From NCBI GenBank assembly GCA_018648405.1, contig JABGRF010000162.1, positions 1-44,104 of the forward strand: DNA of 44,104 bases. Reading direction: 5' to 3'. The notes under the pieces were generated by a model, which saw only the letters and a program-made list of their open reading frames with translations, was not told the origin of the DNA and made no database searches. The position numbers were made by a program, and so were the translations under genes. Origin of the DNA: Candidatus Scalindua sp. (GTDB lineage: Bacteria; Planctomycetota; Brocadiia; Brocadiales; Scalinduaceae). Positions 1-7,291 of the stretch are shown piece by piece; within the stretch, counting starts at the first letter, position 1, and each line of letters starts with the position of its first letter.

Positions 1-316
1 CCTGGATGTAAATAGCTTTTTTCTGTCCGTTTAATCCATAGCGTTGTACCCACTCTCCGCTTTCGTCCTGAACAGAGGAGATAAACTGAGATAATCCCTT
101 CAAAAGGTTAAAGGCTCTCCCATCAGGATCAAGGTCTTTCTCCGCCATTTGTCTGAACAAATTAGAGGCACAGGCACTATCTCTCGGGTATACATATGGA
201 TAACGAGATTCCAGTATGGTTGCCAGTAGAACGGTTCCCTGTTCAGTCGGAATAGAGCATTTAGTAATTACATCCAAGTGTTTAGCTAGTTTTTCGCAAA
301 GGCTTTTTTTGTCCAT
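1..316 (-). CDS. GH15-like (glucoamylase-fold) protein, N-terminal part
   Basis: Only the first about 105 residues lie in the window; the 3' part runs off base 1. The ATG at 316-314 is preceded by GGAAGTGA at a normal distance; an in-frame GTG at 328 is the alternative. The segment contains YPYVYPRDSACAS, which resembles the aromatic/PRD segment lining the catalytic (alpha/alpha)6 barrel of family 15 glycosidases, followed by helix-forming sequence and a DESGEWVQRYGLNG stretch typical of these proteins. Known members hydrolyse alpha-glucans or trehalose, or are phosphorylase-kinase-like. No signal peptide is visible, so a cytoplasmic role in storage-glucan or trehalose turnover is inferred. 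It lies 27 bases behind the DUF2180 gene and is probably cotranscribed with it. The family is moderately sure; substrate unknown. Confidence 0.6.
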   Translation of the reverse strand, partial: MDKKSLCEKLAKHLDVITKCSIPTEQGTVLLATILESRYPYVYPRDSACASNLFRQMAEKDLDPDGRAFNLLKGLSQFISSVQDESGEWVQRYGLNGQKKAIYIQ

Positions 317-343
317 AACATCAATCACTTCCAATCAGCAGTA

Positions 344-571
344 TCACTTCTGCTTCTGCGCTACAAGTGCTTCATAGCACCATGTACATAGAATGCGTGG
401 AAGTGGCTTTGGCAGAGTCACCTCTTCTTCCCCTAGCCCCCATTTATATGTCTCTTTCACCGGTACCTGCTCGCGAATCTGATGTTCTTCGCAAACAGCT
501 ATTCCGCAGACAATGCATATCGCTATCGCATCAGTCTTTTTTCCTGCCTTGTTGCAAATATAGCATTTCAC
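344..571 (-). CDS. Small zinc-binding protein, DUF2180-like
   Basis: 75 residues beginning at a GTG with a strong AAGGAGG about 8 bases upstream. The cysteine pattern is CYIC near the N-terminus, CIVCG with a following CEEH, and CTWC near the C-terminus, which makes a two-site zinc ribbon/treble-clef likely. The MKCYIC...DAIAICIVCG opening matches my memory of DUF2180, a small family best known from archaea with no assigned reaction. It precedes the GH15-like gene by 27 bases on the same strand. A regulatory or protein-binding role is only a guess. Confidence 0.65.
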   Translation of the reverse strand: MKCYICNKAGKKTDAIAICIVCGIAVCEEHQIREQVPVKETYKWGLGEEEVTLPKPLPRILCTWCYEALVAQKQK

Positions 572-1139
572 TTCGTCACCTCCTTGTCTAATGATTTCGC
601 AAGAATATTAGTAAATTTGAAACTGCTTTATTTATAATAGTAACTACGATTTATAATTTATTTCCGGTCTTCATCTTTCTCAGGGAGATACGAAACACAA
701 TATTCTTTAGCATGTTAATTCCCTGCGCACCTTTTGTGCAGGCGCAATCTTTATGCCTATGCAATAAAATATTTACAAAAACATATTGTAGGCAAGGCAT
801 AAGTGTCGTATTCATAAAGCCTTACAATCTTACAGTGTCATTGGATGGATAGGTATGCAGTTTTGTGATTTATGAATAATACGAATATTTTGCGATATTG
901 CCTGTTTTTTACACTTAGCTGTTCGCAATTATTTCGTAATTATAAATAAAAATGTGCAGCATGAAGTCTTGCATTTTTCTGTATAACGCTATAAGATTCT
1001 GTAATCTCATGAGTTATGCATTGCCGTGATCTTTCGCGCGCGAAAAATTATTATTGGTATGGACATTGCGATAGTTATAGCTGGTAGCTAACAATTCGTA
1101 CCGTCTAAATACTTAATGAAAACAGAGGGAGGAAGTAAA
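572..1139. other. Long noncoding region with inverted repeats
   Basis: No credible reading frame is visible between the divergent DUF2180 and rubrerythrin-like genes. The stretch holds a hairpin-like repeat with arms TTATGCCT (751-758) and AGGCATAA (795-802) plus inner CAATA/TATTG arms. It also holds a second imperfect inverted repeat, TCGTATTCATAAA (806-818) against TTTATGAATAATACGA (869-884), and a perfect 14-base palindrome at 1032-1045. It must contain the promoters of both flanking genes and might encode a small RNA. Confidence 0.5.
1032..1045. promoter_or_regulatory. Perfect palindrome, possible operator
   Basis: TTTCGCGCGCGAAA is a perfect 14-base palindrome, strikingly GC-rich in its core against an AT-rich background. 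It lies about 95 bases before the rubrerythrin-like gene start. A weak promoter-like pair (TTGGTA and TATAGC, 16 apart) follows at about 1055-1082. The position suggests an operator for the redox gene group, but no regulator is identified. Confidence 0.35.
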
Positions 1140-1625
1140 GTGGATATATATGAGTTTGCAATGCAAATGGAATTGGATGGTAGGAATTTTTACCTGGATC
1201 TTGCGAAGAAAACAGAGAATGCGGGTATTAAGAGTGTGCTGACTATGATGGCTGAGTCTGAAGCCAAACACTACAATGTAATCCTGGATATGCAAAAAAA
1301 CAATAAAACAGAATATTCGAAGGATGCTGAGGTATTAACAAAAATAAAAAATATTTTTATAAAAATGAAGGAAGAGAAAGAGATTGATGTTGATGTCTCT
1401 CAGGTAGAATTTTACAAAAAGGCTTTGGAGATTGAGAAAAGCAGTGAAGAATTCTATCTGGAGAGGGCGGGTGAGGAGAAAGACTCGCACAGGAAGAAAA
1501 TATTTTTGACTTTAGCAAAAGAGGAAAAGGGGCATTGTATTCTACTTGAGAACATAGTCAACCTTGTGTCACAACCTGACAATTGGATTGAAAATTCTGA
1601 GTGGCACGATATAGACGAAGTTTGA
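1140..1625 (+). CDS. Rubrerythrin-like ferritin-fold diiron protein
   Basis: 161 residues from the GTG at 1140, chosen because GGGAGGAAG sits just upstream; an ATG at 1116 would put this Shine-Dalgarno inside the gene. Two ferritin-like half-repeats are seen. The first has E11 in a MELDGRNFY helix and E41/H44 in ESEAKH. The second has EIEKSSEEFY and a later EEKGH. This Glu/ExxH pattern builds a diiron site in rubrerythrins. The rubredoxin tail with CxxC pairs is absent. The likely role is peroxide or O2 protection in the cytoplasm of an anaerobe, or iron binding. Gdh and two peroxiredoxins follow on the same strand, supporting a redox-stress context. Family sure, reaction inferred. Confidence 0.8.
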   Translation: MDIYEFAMQMELDGRNFYLDLAKKTENAGIKSVLTMMAESEAKHYNVILDMQKNNKTEYSKDAEVLTKIKNIFIKMKEEKEIDVDVSQVEFYKKALEIEKSSEEFYLERAGEEKDSHRKKIFLTLAKEEKGHCILLENIVNLVSQPDNWIENSEWHDIDEV

Positions 1626-1682
1626 AGTATTGAATGCCAATCTTTACAAAGTAATAATTTATAAAGAAAGAGATTACTTAAA

Positions 1683-2921
1683 ATGCCTTTTCTAAAATCT
1701 GTCTTAAAACAATATGATCTTGTTGCTGACAAGTTGGAACTGTCTGGCAATGTTCTGGAAAGGTTACGATATCCTAAACGGTCATTGTTAGTTTCTATTC
1801 CTATTGAGATGGATAGCGGAGCAGTTAAGGTATTTAAAGGATTTAGAGTTCAGCATGATATTACATTGGGGCCGTCAAAGGGTGGGATACGTTATCATCC
1901 CAACGTGAACCTTGAAGAGGTCACTGCTCTGGCCATGTTGATGAGCTGGAAATGTGCATTGATGCAACTTCCATACGGTGGGGCAAAGGGAGGGATTTGT
2001 TGCACCCCCGCAGTAATGTCAATAAAAGAGAAGGAGCGGCTTACCAGAAGATTTACATCTGAAATTATCTGGGCTATCGGTCCTGAAGAAGATATACCCG
2101 CTCCAGATATGAATACTAATATGCAGACAATGGCGTGGATGATGGACACATACAGTATGTTGAAAGGCCATACTTCCTTAGGAGTTGTTACAGGCAAACC
2201 GTTGGTATTAGGCGGCTCTTTAGGTAGAGAGGAAGGGACGGGAAGAGGTGTTTATTATATGGTAGAAGAATCAGCAAAGATCAATGGAAAAGATCTGAAA
2301 GGGCTCAGAATTGCCATACAGGGGTTTGGAAATGTGGGCTCAGCGGCCGCCAGGTTACTTTGCGGGCAGGAGAGCAAAATAATCGCTGTAAGCAATAGTA
2401 AAGGAGGAATTTATAATGAAAATGGAATCGACATTGGAGGCCTGATTCAACATGTTAAGGAGAATAAGGAAATCGCAGATTTTCCGGACGTTGAAATAAT
2501 TACAAATGAAGAGCTTCTTACCCTGGACTGCGATGTATTGATTCCTGCGTCGATAGAAGGACAAATCACCAGGTATAATGCGGACAAAGTTAAAGCCGGA
2601 ATAATAGTTGAGGGTGCAAACGGACCGACGACACCTGAAGCAGACAGGATTCTGTCTGAGCGTGGTGTTTGTGTGATACCTGATATCCTCGCAAACTCGG
2701 GAGGTGTTGTCATCTCATATTTCGAGTGGGTGCAGGACCTTCAGTTTTATTTCTGGAAAGAGAAAGAGATACATCAGCGTTTAAAAGAGATAATGTCAGA
2801 TATCTTTAATAGTGTTTATTCAATGTCACAAGAGAAGAAAATTAATATGAGGATGGCGGCATGGATGCTTGGTATCAGCCGTATTGCGGAGGCACAGAAA
2901 ATCAGAGGATTATATCCATGA
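1683..2921 (+). CDS. gdhA: Glutamate dehydrogenase (Glu/Leu/Phe/Val family)
   Basis: 412 residues, the usual length of the hexameric NAD(P)-dependent enzymes that interconvert glutamate with 2-oxoglutarate and ammonium. The substrate domain has GPSKGGIRYHP (about 63-73), K90, PYGGAKGG with the catalytic lysine K102, and PAPDMNTN with D142. The Rossmann domain begins near 208 with GFGNVGS (214-220). The C-terminal helix has the family's ANSGGVVISYFEW segment. All key residues are intact. It starts 57 bases after the rubrerythrin-like gene and precedes the peroxiredoxin. In an ammonium-consuming organism it would serve nitrogen assimilation or glutamate breakdown; coenzyme preference is not clear from sequence. 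It could equally be named gudB/rocG. Confidence 0.93.
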   Translation: MPFLKSVLKQYDLVADKLELSGNVLERLRYPKRSLLVSIPIEMDSGAVKVFKGFRVQHDITLGPSKGGIRYHPNVNLEEVTALAMLMSWKCALMQLPYGGAKGGICCTPAVMSIKEKERLTRRFTSEIIWAIGPEEDIPAPDMNTNMQTMAWMMDTYSMLKGHTSLGVVTGKPLVLGGSLGREEGTGRGVYYMVEESAKINGKDLKGLRIAIQGFGNVGSAAARLLCGQESKIIAVSNSKGGIYNENGIDIGGLIQHVKENKEIADFPDVEIITNEELLTLDCDVLIPASIEGQITRYNADKVKAGIIVEGANGPTTPEADRILSERGVCVIPDILANSGGVVISYFEWVQDLQFYFWKEKEIHQRLKEIMSDIFNSVYSMSQEKKINMRMAAWMLGISRIAEAQKIRGLYP

Positions 2922-2924
2922 TAG

Positions 2925-2960
2925 ATTACTTTTTTACATATAAAAAAGTGTAATGTTTTT
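2925..2960 (+). terminator. Weak hairpin after gdh, possible attenuator
   Basis: ATTACTTTTTT and AAAAAAGTGTAAT form an imperfect inverted repeat with a two-base bulge, followed by GTTTTT. The stem is AT-rich, so termination would be partial. It lies between gdh and the peroxiredoxin gene. Confidence 0.35.
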
Positions 2961-2988
2961 AATGTTATTTTAAGAAAGGAAGAAAGAA

Positions 2989-3588
2989 ATGAGCGTTTTA
3001 GTTACTAAAGAAGCACCGGATTTTACGGCTGCTGCTGTGCTGGCTGACGGCAGTATCAAGGAAGACTTTAAGTTGTCAGATTTGAGAGGGAAGTACGTAG
3101 TGCTGTTTTTCTATCCATTGGACTTTACTTTTGTCTGTCCGACAGAAATAATTGCACACGACAAGCGATTAGATGAATTTAAAAAACGAAAGGTGGAGGT
3201 TGTAGCGGTCTCTATCGATTCACAATTCAGCCATCATGCCTGGAGAAATACACCTGTTAATAAAGGTGGTATTGGAGAGGTAAAGTTTCCGATGGTTGCA
3301 GATGTTAACCATGAAATTACTCGGGCATATGGGGTTGAACACCCTGCAAGTATCGCTCTGCGTGCGTCATTTTTAATCGACAAGGACGGTAACGTTCGAC
3401 ACCAGACAGTCAACGACCTTCCTCTCGGACGTAATGTAGATGAGATGCTTCGTGTCGTTGATGCTTTACAGTTTCACGAGAAGCATGGCGAAGTATGTCC
3501 TGCCGGCTGGCAGAAGGGCGAGGATGGCATGACGCCAACAGCTGATGGTGTGGCAGACTATCTGTCTTCCCATTCTGAGAAATTATAA
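2989..3588 (+). CDS. Typical 2-Cys peroxiredoxin (AhpC/Prx1 type)
   Basis: 199 residues, the normal length. The peroxidatic cysteine C50 is in FTFVCPTEI and the resolving cysteine C170 is in GEVCPAGW, both canonical. The conserved active-site P43 and T47 of PLDFTFVC are present. It reduces H2O2 and organic hydroperoxides to water/alcohols using thioredoxin or AhpF-type reductants; no reductase gene is next to it. AAGGAAGAAAGAA precedes the ATG. It is followed by a strong hairpin and then a second, different peroxiredoxin, so this locus carries two complementary peroxide-reducing systems. Assignment is firm. Confidence 0.95.
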   Translation: MSVLVTKEAPDFTAAAVLADGSIKEDFKLSDLRGKYVVLFFYPLDFTFVCPTEIIAHDKRLDEFKKRKVEVVAVSIDSQFSHHAWRNTPVNKGGIGEVKFPMVADVNHEITRAYGVEHPASIALRASFLIDKDGNVRHQTVNDLPLGRNVDEMLRVVDALQFHEKHGEVCPAGWQKGEDGMTPTADGVADYLSSHSEKL

Positions 3589-3616
3589 ACAGAAGCAACT
3601 AAGTCTTAAGTGAACT

Positions 3617-3667
3617 AAAGTGCCCAAAGTTGAAAAATAAGAGTTACTGCAACTTTGGGCACTTTTA
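3617..3667 (+). terminator. Long perfect inverted repeat between peroxiredoxin genes
   Basis: AAAGTGCCCAAAGTTG (3617-3632) and its exact complement (3650-3665) form a 16-base-pair stem with a 17-base loop ending in a short T run. It behaves as a terminator after the 2-Cys peroxiredoxin, or as an RNA-stabilising hairpin if the next gene, starting at 3683, is cotranscribed. Confidence 0.7.
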
Positions 3668-3682
3668 AATTGAGGTAATACT

Positions 3683-4177
3683 ATGATTACAGCCGGAACA
3701 GAAGCCCCGGAATTTTGTTTGCGAAATCAGGACGACAAAGATGTATCGCTGAAAGATAATAGTGACAAATGGATAGTGTTATACTTCTATCCAAAGGATA
3801 ATACATCCGGATGTACAAAAGAGGCCTGTGATTTCACCGAGACATTTAACGATTACAAAAAACTGAATGCAATTGTTTTGGGCGTTAGTCCTGATAGTAC
3901 AGAGTCCCATAGACGCTTCATTGAAAAACAGGGTCTGGGTATTACGTTGTTAAGCGATCCGGACAAAAAGGTACACAAAGCATACGGTGCCTGGGGATTG
4001 AAAAAAAACTATGGTAAAGAGTATGAAGGGGTAATCCGGTCAACTTTTATCATATCTCCGGATGGTAAGATTGCTGAAGCATGGAGCAAAGTAAAAGTTC
4101 GTGTTAAACGTAAGGGTGGAGAAACGCGTCATGTAGATGTTGTTAAGGAGCGGCTTAAAAAACTTCAGGCTGAGTAG
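3683..4177 (+). CDS. bcp: Peroxiredoxin of the BCP/PrxQ type
   Basis: 164 residues. The peroxidatic C44 and resolving C49 occur as SGCTKEAC, the CxxxxC signature of atypical 2-Cys PrxQ proteins. FYPKDNTSGCT and the later GVIRSTFIISPDGKI are typical of the family. It acts as a monomeric thiol peroxidase in the cytoplasm, recycled by thioredoxin. TGAGGTAA lies before the ATG. It sits 94 bases after the first peroxiredoxin, separated by a strong hairpin, so its level may differ from that of the upstream gene. Assignment is firm. Confidence 0.93.
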   Translation: MITAGTEAPEFCLRNQDDKDVSLKDNSDKWIVLYFYPKDNTSGCTKEACDFTETFNDYKKLNAIVLGVSPDSTESHRRFIEKQGLGITLLSDPDKKVHKAYGAWGLKKNYGKEYEGVIRSTFIISPDGKIAEAWSKVKVRVKRKGGETRHVDVVKERLKKLQAE

Positions 4178-4378
4178 TACTGTTCTTGAAATGATTTGCA
4201 AATACGTATAGCAGGTGCTGTACATTCTAATCCGCAATAATTCGATAAATCAAAATCTTTCCCCTTGGCTGTATTTTAAAAGTGGTTATCTATATATAAG
4301 GCTTTACGAAACAGGCCATTGAGATCTAAATAGTCAGAATCATATGACAAAGTAGTGAATTTCTCATTACATTTATGT

Positions 4379-4384
4379 TATAAT
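4379..4384 (+). promoter_or_regulatory. TATAAT -10 box before the 4461 gene
   Basis: A perfect TATAAT about 77 bases before the next gene; the matching -35 region (GTGAAT, about 18 bases upstream) is poor. The assignment rests on the -10 alone. Confidence 0.35.
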
Positions 4385-4460
4385 GACACATCGAACTATA
4401 ATCCTACGTGTATTCTATTCAAGACAAATTATTTCGATTATTCAATAGGATGGATGAAAT

Positions 4461-4865
4461 ATGAATCTAGAGAATGCAGTCAAGATAGTAGAAGAATATG
4501 GAGACATTCTGAGCGAACAACCTATTAAAAATGTTCAGGGACGTCTTATGTCACTACTGCCATATGACAAAGACACTATAAAAGAGGCAATTAAGGTTGA
4601 GTTGATGTATGTTGGTACAGCAGAGCCGAGAGATGAAGAGATATTCGGGACCCTTCAGTTGAGTTTTCTGCAGCTCGCCAGTTTTCTTCCTGATAGTGAG
4701 GTTGTACCCACGTTTGACGTTGGAAACGCAATTGAATCAGAGGACGTTTGCCAAGACTATTTCCAATACCTTGCTAGAAGTGAAAAAGCAAGCAGCCATA
4801 TTCTGGAGCAGACGAGTATATTAGTAAGTGAGCTTGGCAAGTTTTGTCAAGACAGTGGATTATAG
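4461..4865 (+). CDS. Unrecognised 134-residue protein
   Basis: I do not recognise a family. The protein is acidic, probably mostly alpha-helical, and has no signal peptide or membrane segment. It begins with a helix rich in E and V, has a conserved-looking GRLMSLLPYDKDTIKEAI segment, and ends in a helix with two isolated cysteines that do not form a metal motif. AGGATGGATGAAAT precedes the ATG. The next gene starts 43 bases after its stop on the same strand, so the two unknowns probably form a unit. Its coding character is supported by the Shine-Dalgarno, length and tidy spacing. Confidence 0.7.
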   Translation: MNLENAVKIVEEYGDILSEQPIKNVQGRLMSLLPYDKDTIKEAIKVELMYVGTAEPRDEEIFGTLQLSFLQLASFLPDSEVVPTFDVGNAIESEDVCQDYFQYLARSEKASSHILEQTSILVSELGKFCQDSGL

Positions 4866-4908
4866 CAGTGGATAGGATTTATATATTTTAAGTTAATATG
4901 AATGTATT

Positions 4909-5433
4909 ATGGATATTGAAAAGACCTGGGAAAGAGCTCTTAAACATACTGAAGTAATAAGGCCACGAGTAAAGCCCCTTGATACTCTCAAGACCACACA
5001 TTTGCCATACATATTTTTGGCTGAATCCTCGGTCAATCTGGGAGATTGTGTGGTTCGTAAGGGAGAGATTCTGGTGGAAAAACCCTCGTTATTTCTTCCT
5101 CCGGGTTCAGCTCAGCTTGATGGATTTGATTTCAGGGATGGTTCCGAGAATCAGCAGGATATGATTACCAATTTTTTTCTTGTTCGTGGTATTGAGTTTC
5201 CATCATTTAAATATAATAATAAAACATACTCACTTGATGTTTTTGAAGGCAGACTGAGTCGCGCAATTGATAAATATACGCAGGAGCTACAAAAAGAGGA
5301 AAATGTTACTTGCGGCCTTATCATTGGCCCCGAAGATTGCTGGCAATTTTCTGTTTTCATCTTTATCTGCATGCAGATCTTACGCTCTGCAGATAATGAT
5401 ATTAAGAGCTTTATGAATAGATGGGACAGATAA
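4909..5433 (+). CDS. Unrecognised 174-residue protein
   Basis: No family recognised. Residues 1-60 include a basic, proline-containing segment (RPRVKPLDTL) followed by LPYIFLAESSVNLGDCVVRKGEILVEKP, which looks like beta-strands. The C-terminal third has a CWQFSVFIFICMQILR helix that is hydrophobic but too short and isolated to call a membrane anchor with confidence. No clear metal or catalytic motif is visible. It follows the 4461 gene by 43 bases. A palindrome lies after its stop, where it converges with the minus-strand gene ending at 5489. Confidence 0.7.
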   Translation: MDIEKTWERALKHTEVIRPRVKPLDTLKTTHLPYIFLAESSVNLGDCVVRKGEILVEKPSLFLPPGSAQLDGFDFRDGSENQQDMITNFFLVRGIEFPSFKYNNKTYSLDVFEGRLSRAIDKYTQELQKEENVTCGLIIGPEDCWQFSVFIFICMQILRSADNDIKSFMNRWDR

Positions 5434-5449
5434 AAACCACATACAGTTT

Positions 5450-5466
5450 AAACGGTTAAACCGTTT
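5450..5466. terminator. Palindrome between convergent genes
   Basis: AAACGGTT-A-AACCGTTT is a perfect 8+1+8 palindrome between two convergent genes. The position suits a bidirectional terminator, but the one-base loop and missing T run argue for a protein site or a weak signal. Confidence 0.3.
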
Positions 5467-5488
5467 CCATCCTCCACCCCTGATGGTC

Positions 5489-5848
5489 TTATCCTTCAAT
5501 AATAAGAAGTAGCCCGCAGTCAGGACACTCCTTTGCATCCTGGCCAACATCGTGGCCACATGCAGGGCATTTGTCCTGATCAGCCCATTCCTGCGATTCC
5601 CTGAGTTCCGGGTGTACGGTCATGTAATATTCTTCAATATAGCCGTGTGCTTCCTTGACATCCTTTTCGGCAACCAGGACAATGAATCGGCAGCCACACG
5701 TTCCCGCGCTGCATCCCGGGGCGAGTGTCATACCGGTGGGTATACCCTTCTCGGTAAGCATGTCAGCCAACTCCTTCATCCAATCCTGATCACCTTCCTT
5801 GACTGCCACCCATTCTGCATGATTCTCTTCCGGATTTGGTGTCTCCAT
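5489..5848 (-). CDS. DUF2007-like protein with C-terminal zinc ribbon
   Basis: 119 residues; AAGAGGT sits before the ATG. Residues 11-75 look like a DUF2007-type alpha/beta fold (a short strand, then KELADMLTEKGIPTGM, then FIVLVAEKDVKEAHGYIEEY). In its middle are C46, C51 and C53 (PGCSAGTCGC), which are not part of the plain DUF2007 pattern. Residues 94-111 form a zinc ribbon with CPAC and CPDC. DUF2007 proteins resemble small signal-transducing or ACT/PII-like folds, but no reaction is known. It stands alone, convergent with the 4909 gene. Confidence 0.7.
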   Translation of the reverse strand: METPNPEENHAEWVAVKEGDQDWMKELADMLTEKGIPTGMTLAPGCSAGTCGCRFIVLVAEKDVKEAHGYIEEYYMTVHPELRESQEWADQDKCPACGHDVGQDAKECPDCGLLLIIEG

Positions 5849-5952
5849 ATTTCAATACCTCTTTATAATTTGGATAAAATTCTGTTTTCAACCGTTAACG
5901 TATAAATTATTTTGTTTTATAAAGCAATATCTAATTTCTGATTTAATTATGA

Positions 5953-6336
5953 TCAGGGCTTCAATAGCCTTTTTATAACCTGCATAGCTAGCATAAGTAA
6001 ATGCCCTTCATGATCGTTGATAGATCCTATTAACGCGGTATCATTACCATTATTTTCTGCTAATGTTTCCAGCTCTTTCCTTATATCCTCATCAGATTCT
6101 TTGTTTTTGATTTTGCCCAGTACATTGCATACTTCTGATATATCGGAATCTTCCAGAGAATCCCTCAGTTTTGATATCAGTATCTGTATGTTATCGTCTG
6201 CGACGGTACCCATTCGCTTGGCAAGGTTCTTATCTACCAGCTTTCTCTTGATCATTTCATCTACCTCTTCAAGTTTGTCAAAGTGGATTCCTGCTTCTTT
6301 TTCCCATGACTCAAGCTGTTCTATTGATAAAGCCAT
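5953..6336 (-). CDS. Unrecognised 127-residue protein coupled to nnrD
   Basis: An acidic, helical protein with no recognised domain. It opens with MALSIEQLESWEKEAGIHFD, contains heptad-like leucines and charged runs, and ends with a GSINDHEGHLLMLAMQVIKRLL helix. No signal peptide or membrane segment. Its Shine-Dalgarno (AAAGGATGG) lies inside the 3' end of nnrD, and its ATG is two bases after the nnrD stop, so translation is probably coupled. This links it to nnrD genetically but does not reveal its job. Confidence 0.65.
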   Translation of the reverse strand: MALSIEQLESWEKEAGIHFDKLEEVDEMIKRKLVDKNLAKRMGTVADDNIQILISKLRDSLEDSDISEVCNVLGKIKNKESDEDIRKELETLAENNGNDTALIGSINDHEGHLLMLAMQVIKRLLKP

Positions 6337-6338
6337 TT

Positions 6339-7244
6339 CTATTTATTCCATCCTTTCTCTTTATTATATTTTATGAATGCGTCAGGTAAGTATTCAATTA
6401 TATCGGAAGCTATCATTGAATGTTCTCCCTTCTTCTTCGCCGCAATATCTCCTGCCAGTCCATGTATGTATACGCCCAGTTGTGAGGCGTCAAATACATC
6501 GTATCCCTGTCCGATTAATGATGCGATGATTCCTGTAAGGACGTCACCTGTACCGGCTGTTGCCATTCCGGGATTGCCCGTACGATTTACGTATACTTTT
6601 CTACTGTTTGCAACTATCGTTTTATCACCCTTTAATACCAGAGTGAGTTTTCCTTCGTTATTTAATTTCTTCTGGATTGATTGAACAAACTTTGTTGCCG
6701 TGCCCAGCCTCTCTTTTTGTACATTCTTTGCCGAACCAAGACCTGTTAGGCGTGACATCTCTCCAGGATGAGGCGTTAATACTGCATGCCTTTTTATCTT
6801 GTGCAGTACATTCACTTTATCAGAAAGTGCGTTAAGCCCATCAGCATCGATTACCATGTTGCGGTCTATATTTTGTATTAACCAGAGGATGAGTTCTCTT
6901 GTCTCAGGTTGTTGAGAAAGGCCCGGTCCCAAAGCAACGACATCGTGAGATTCACACAACTTCATGATCTTCTTTTTTCCCTTATTGGATAATGTAGACG
7001 CCTTCGTTTCAGGTAGGGGATGTGTCATCACGCAAGTCAGTTTTGCCTCCATTATAGGGTTCAGGCTCTCAGGGACTCCCAGGGTGACTATGCCTGACCC
7101 ACTCCTCAATGCTGCTTTTGAGCAGAGGTATGCGGCTCCTGTCAAACCGGGTGAACCGGCAAGTACTAACACGCGGCCATAGCTGCCTTTGTGTGAGTTG
7201 CTTTTCCTGGGGTTTAATTTAGGCAGCTTTTTTGTTTTAACCAT
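6339..7244 (-). CDS. nnrD: ADP/ATP-dependent NAD(P)H-hydrate dehydratase
   Basis: 301 residues of the ribokinase-like NnrD domain, which dehydrates damaged S-NADHX/NADPHX back to NAD(P)H using ADP or ATP. Motifs seen are SHKGSYGRVLVLAGSPGLTGA near the N-terminus, VIDADGLNAL, TPHPGEMSRL, VLKGDKT, and GNPGMATAGTGDVLTGII with the catalytic aspartate of the GTGD loop. The epimerase domain (NnrE) that is fused in E. coli YjeF is absent here and none is seen nearby, so it must be encoded elsewhere or be missing. It lies 47 bases after larB and is coupled to the 127-residue protein downstream. Confidence 0.92.
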   Translation of the reverse strand: MVKTKKLPKLNPRKSNSHKGSYGRVLVLAGSPGLTGAAYLCSKAALRSGSGIVTLGVPESLNPIMEAKLTCVMTHPLPETKASTLSNKGKKKIMKLCESHDVVALGPGLSQQPETRELILWLIQNIDRNMVIDADGLNALSDKVNVLHKIKRHAVLTPHPGEMSRLTGLGSAKNVQKERLGTATKFVQSIQKKLNNEGKLTLVLKGDKTIVANSRKVYVNRTGNPGMATAGTGDVLTGIIASLIGQGYDVFDASQLGVYIHGLAGDIAAKKKGEHSMIASDIIEYLPDAFIKYNKEKGWNK

Positions 7245-7291
7245 ATGATTCTTGGAAAATTAAAATTGCCTGATAATTACATTGATTGAAA

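Noticed and set aside
1116-1139. ATG at 1116 as start of the rubrerythrin-like gene
   Set aside because: The Shine-Dalgarno lies inside this extension and points to the GTG at 1140.
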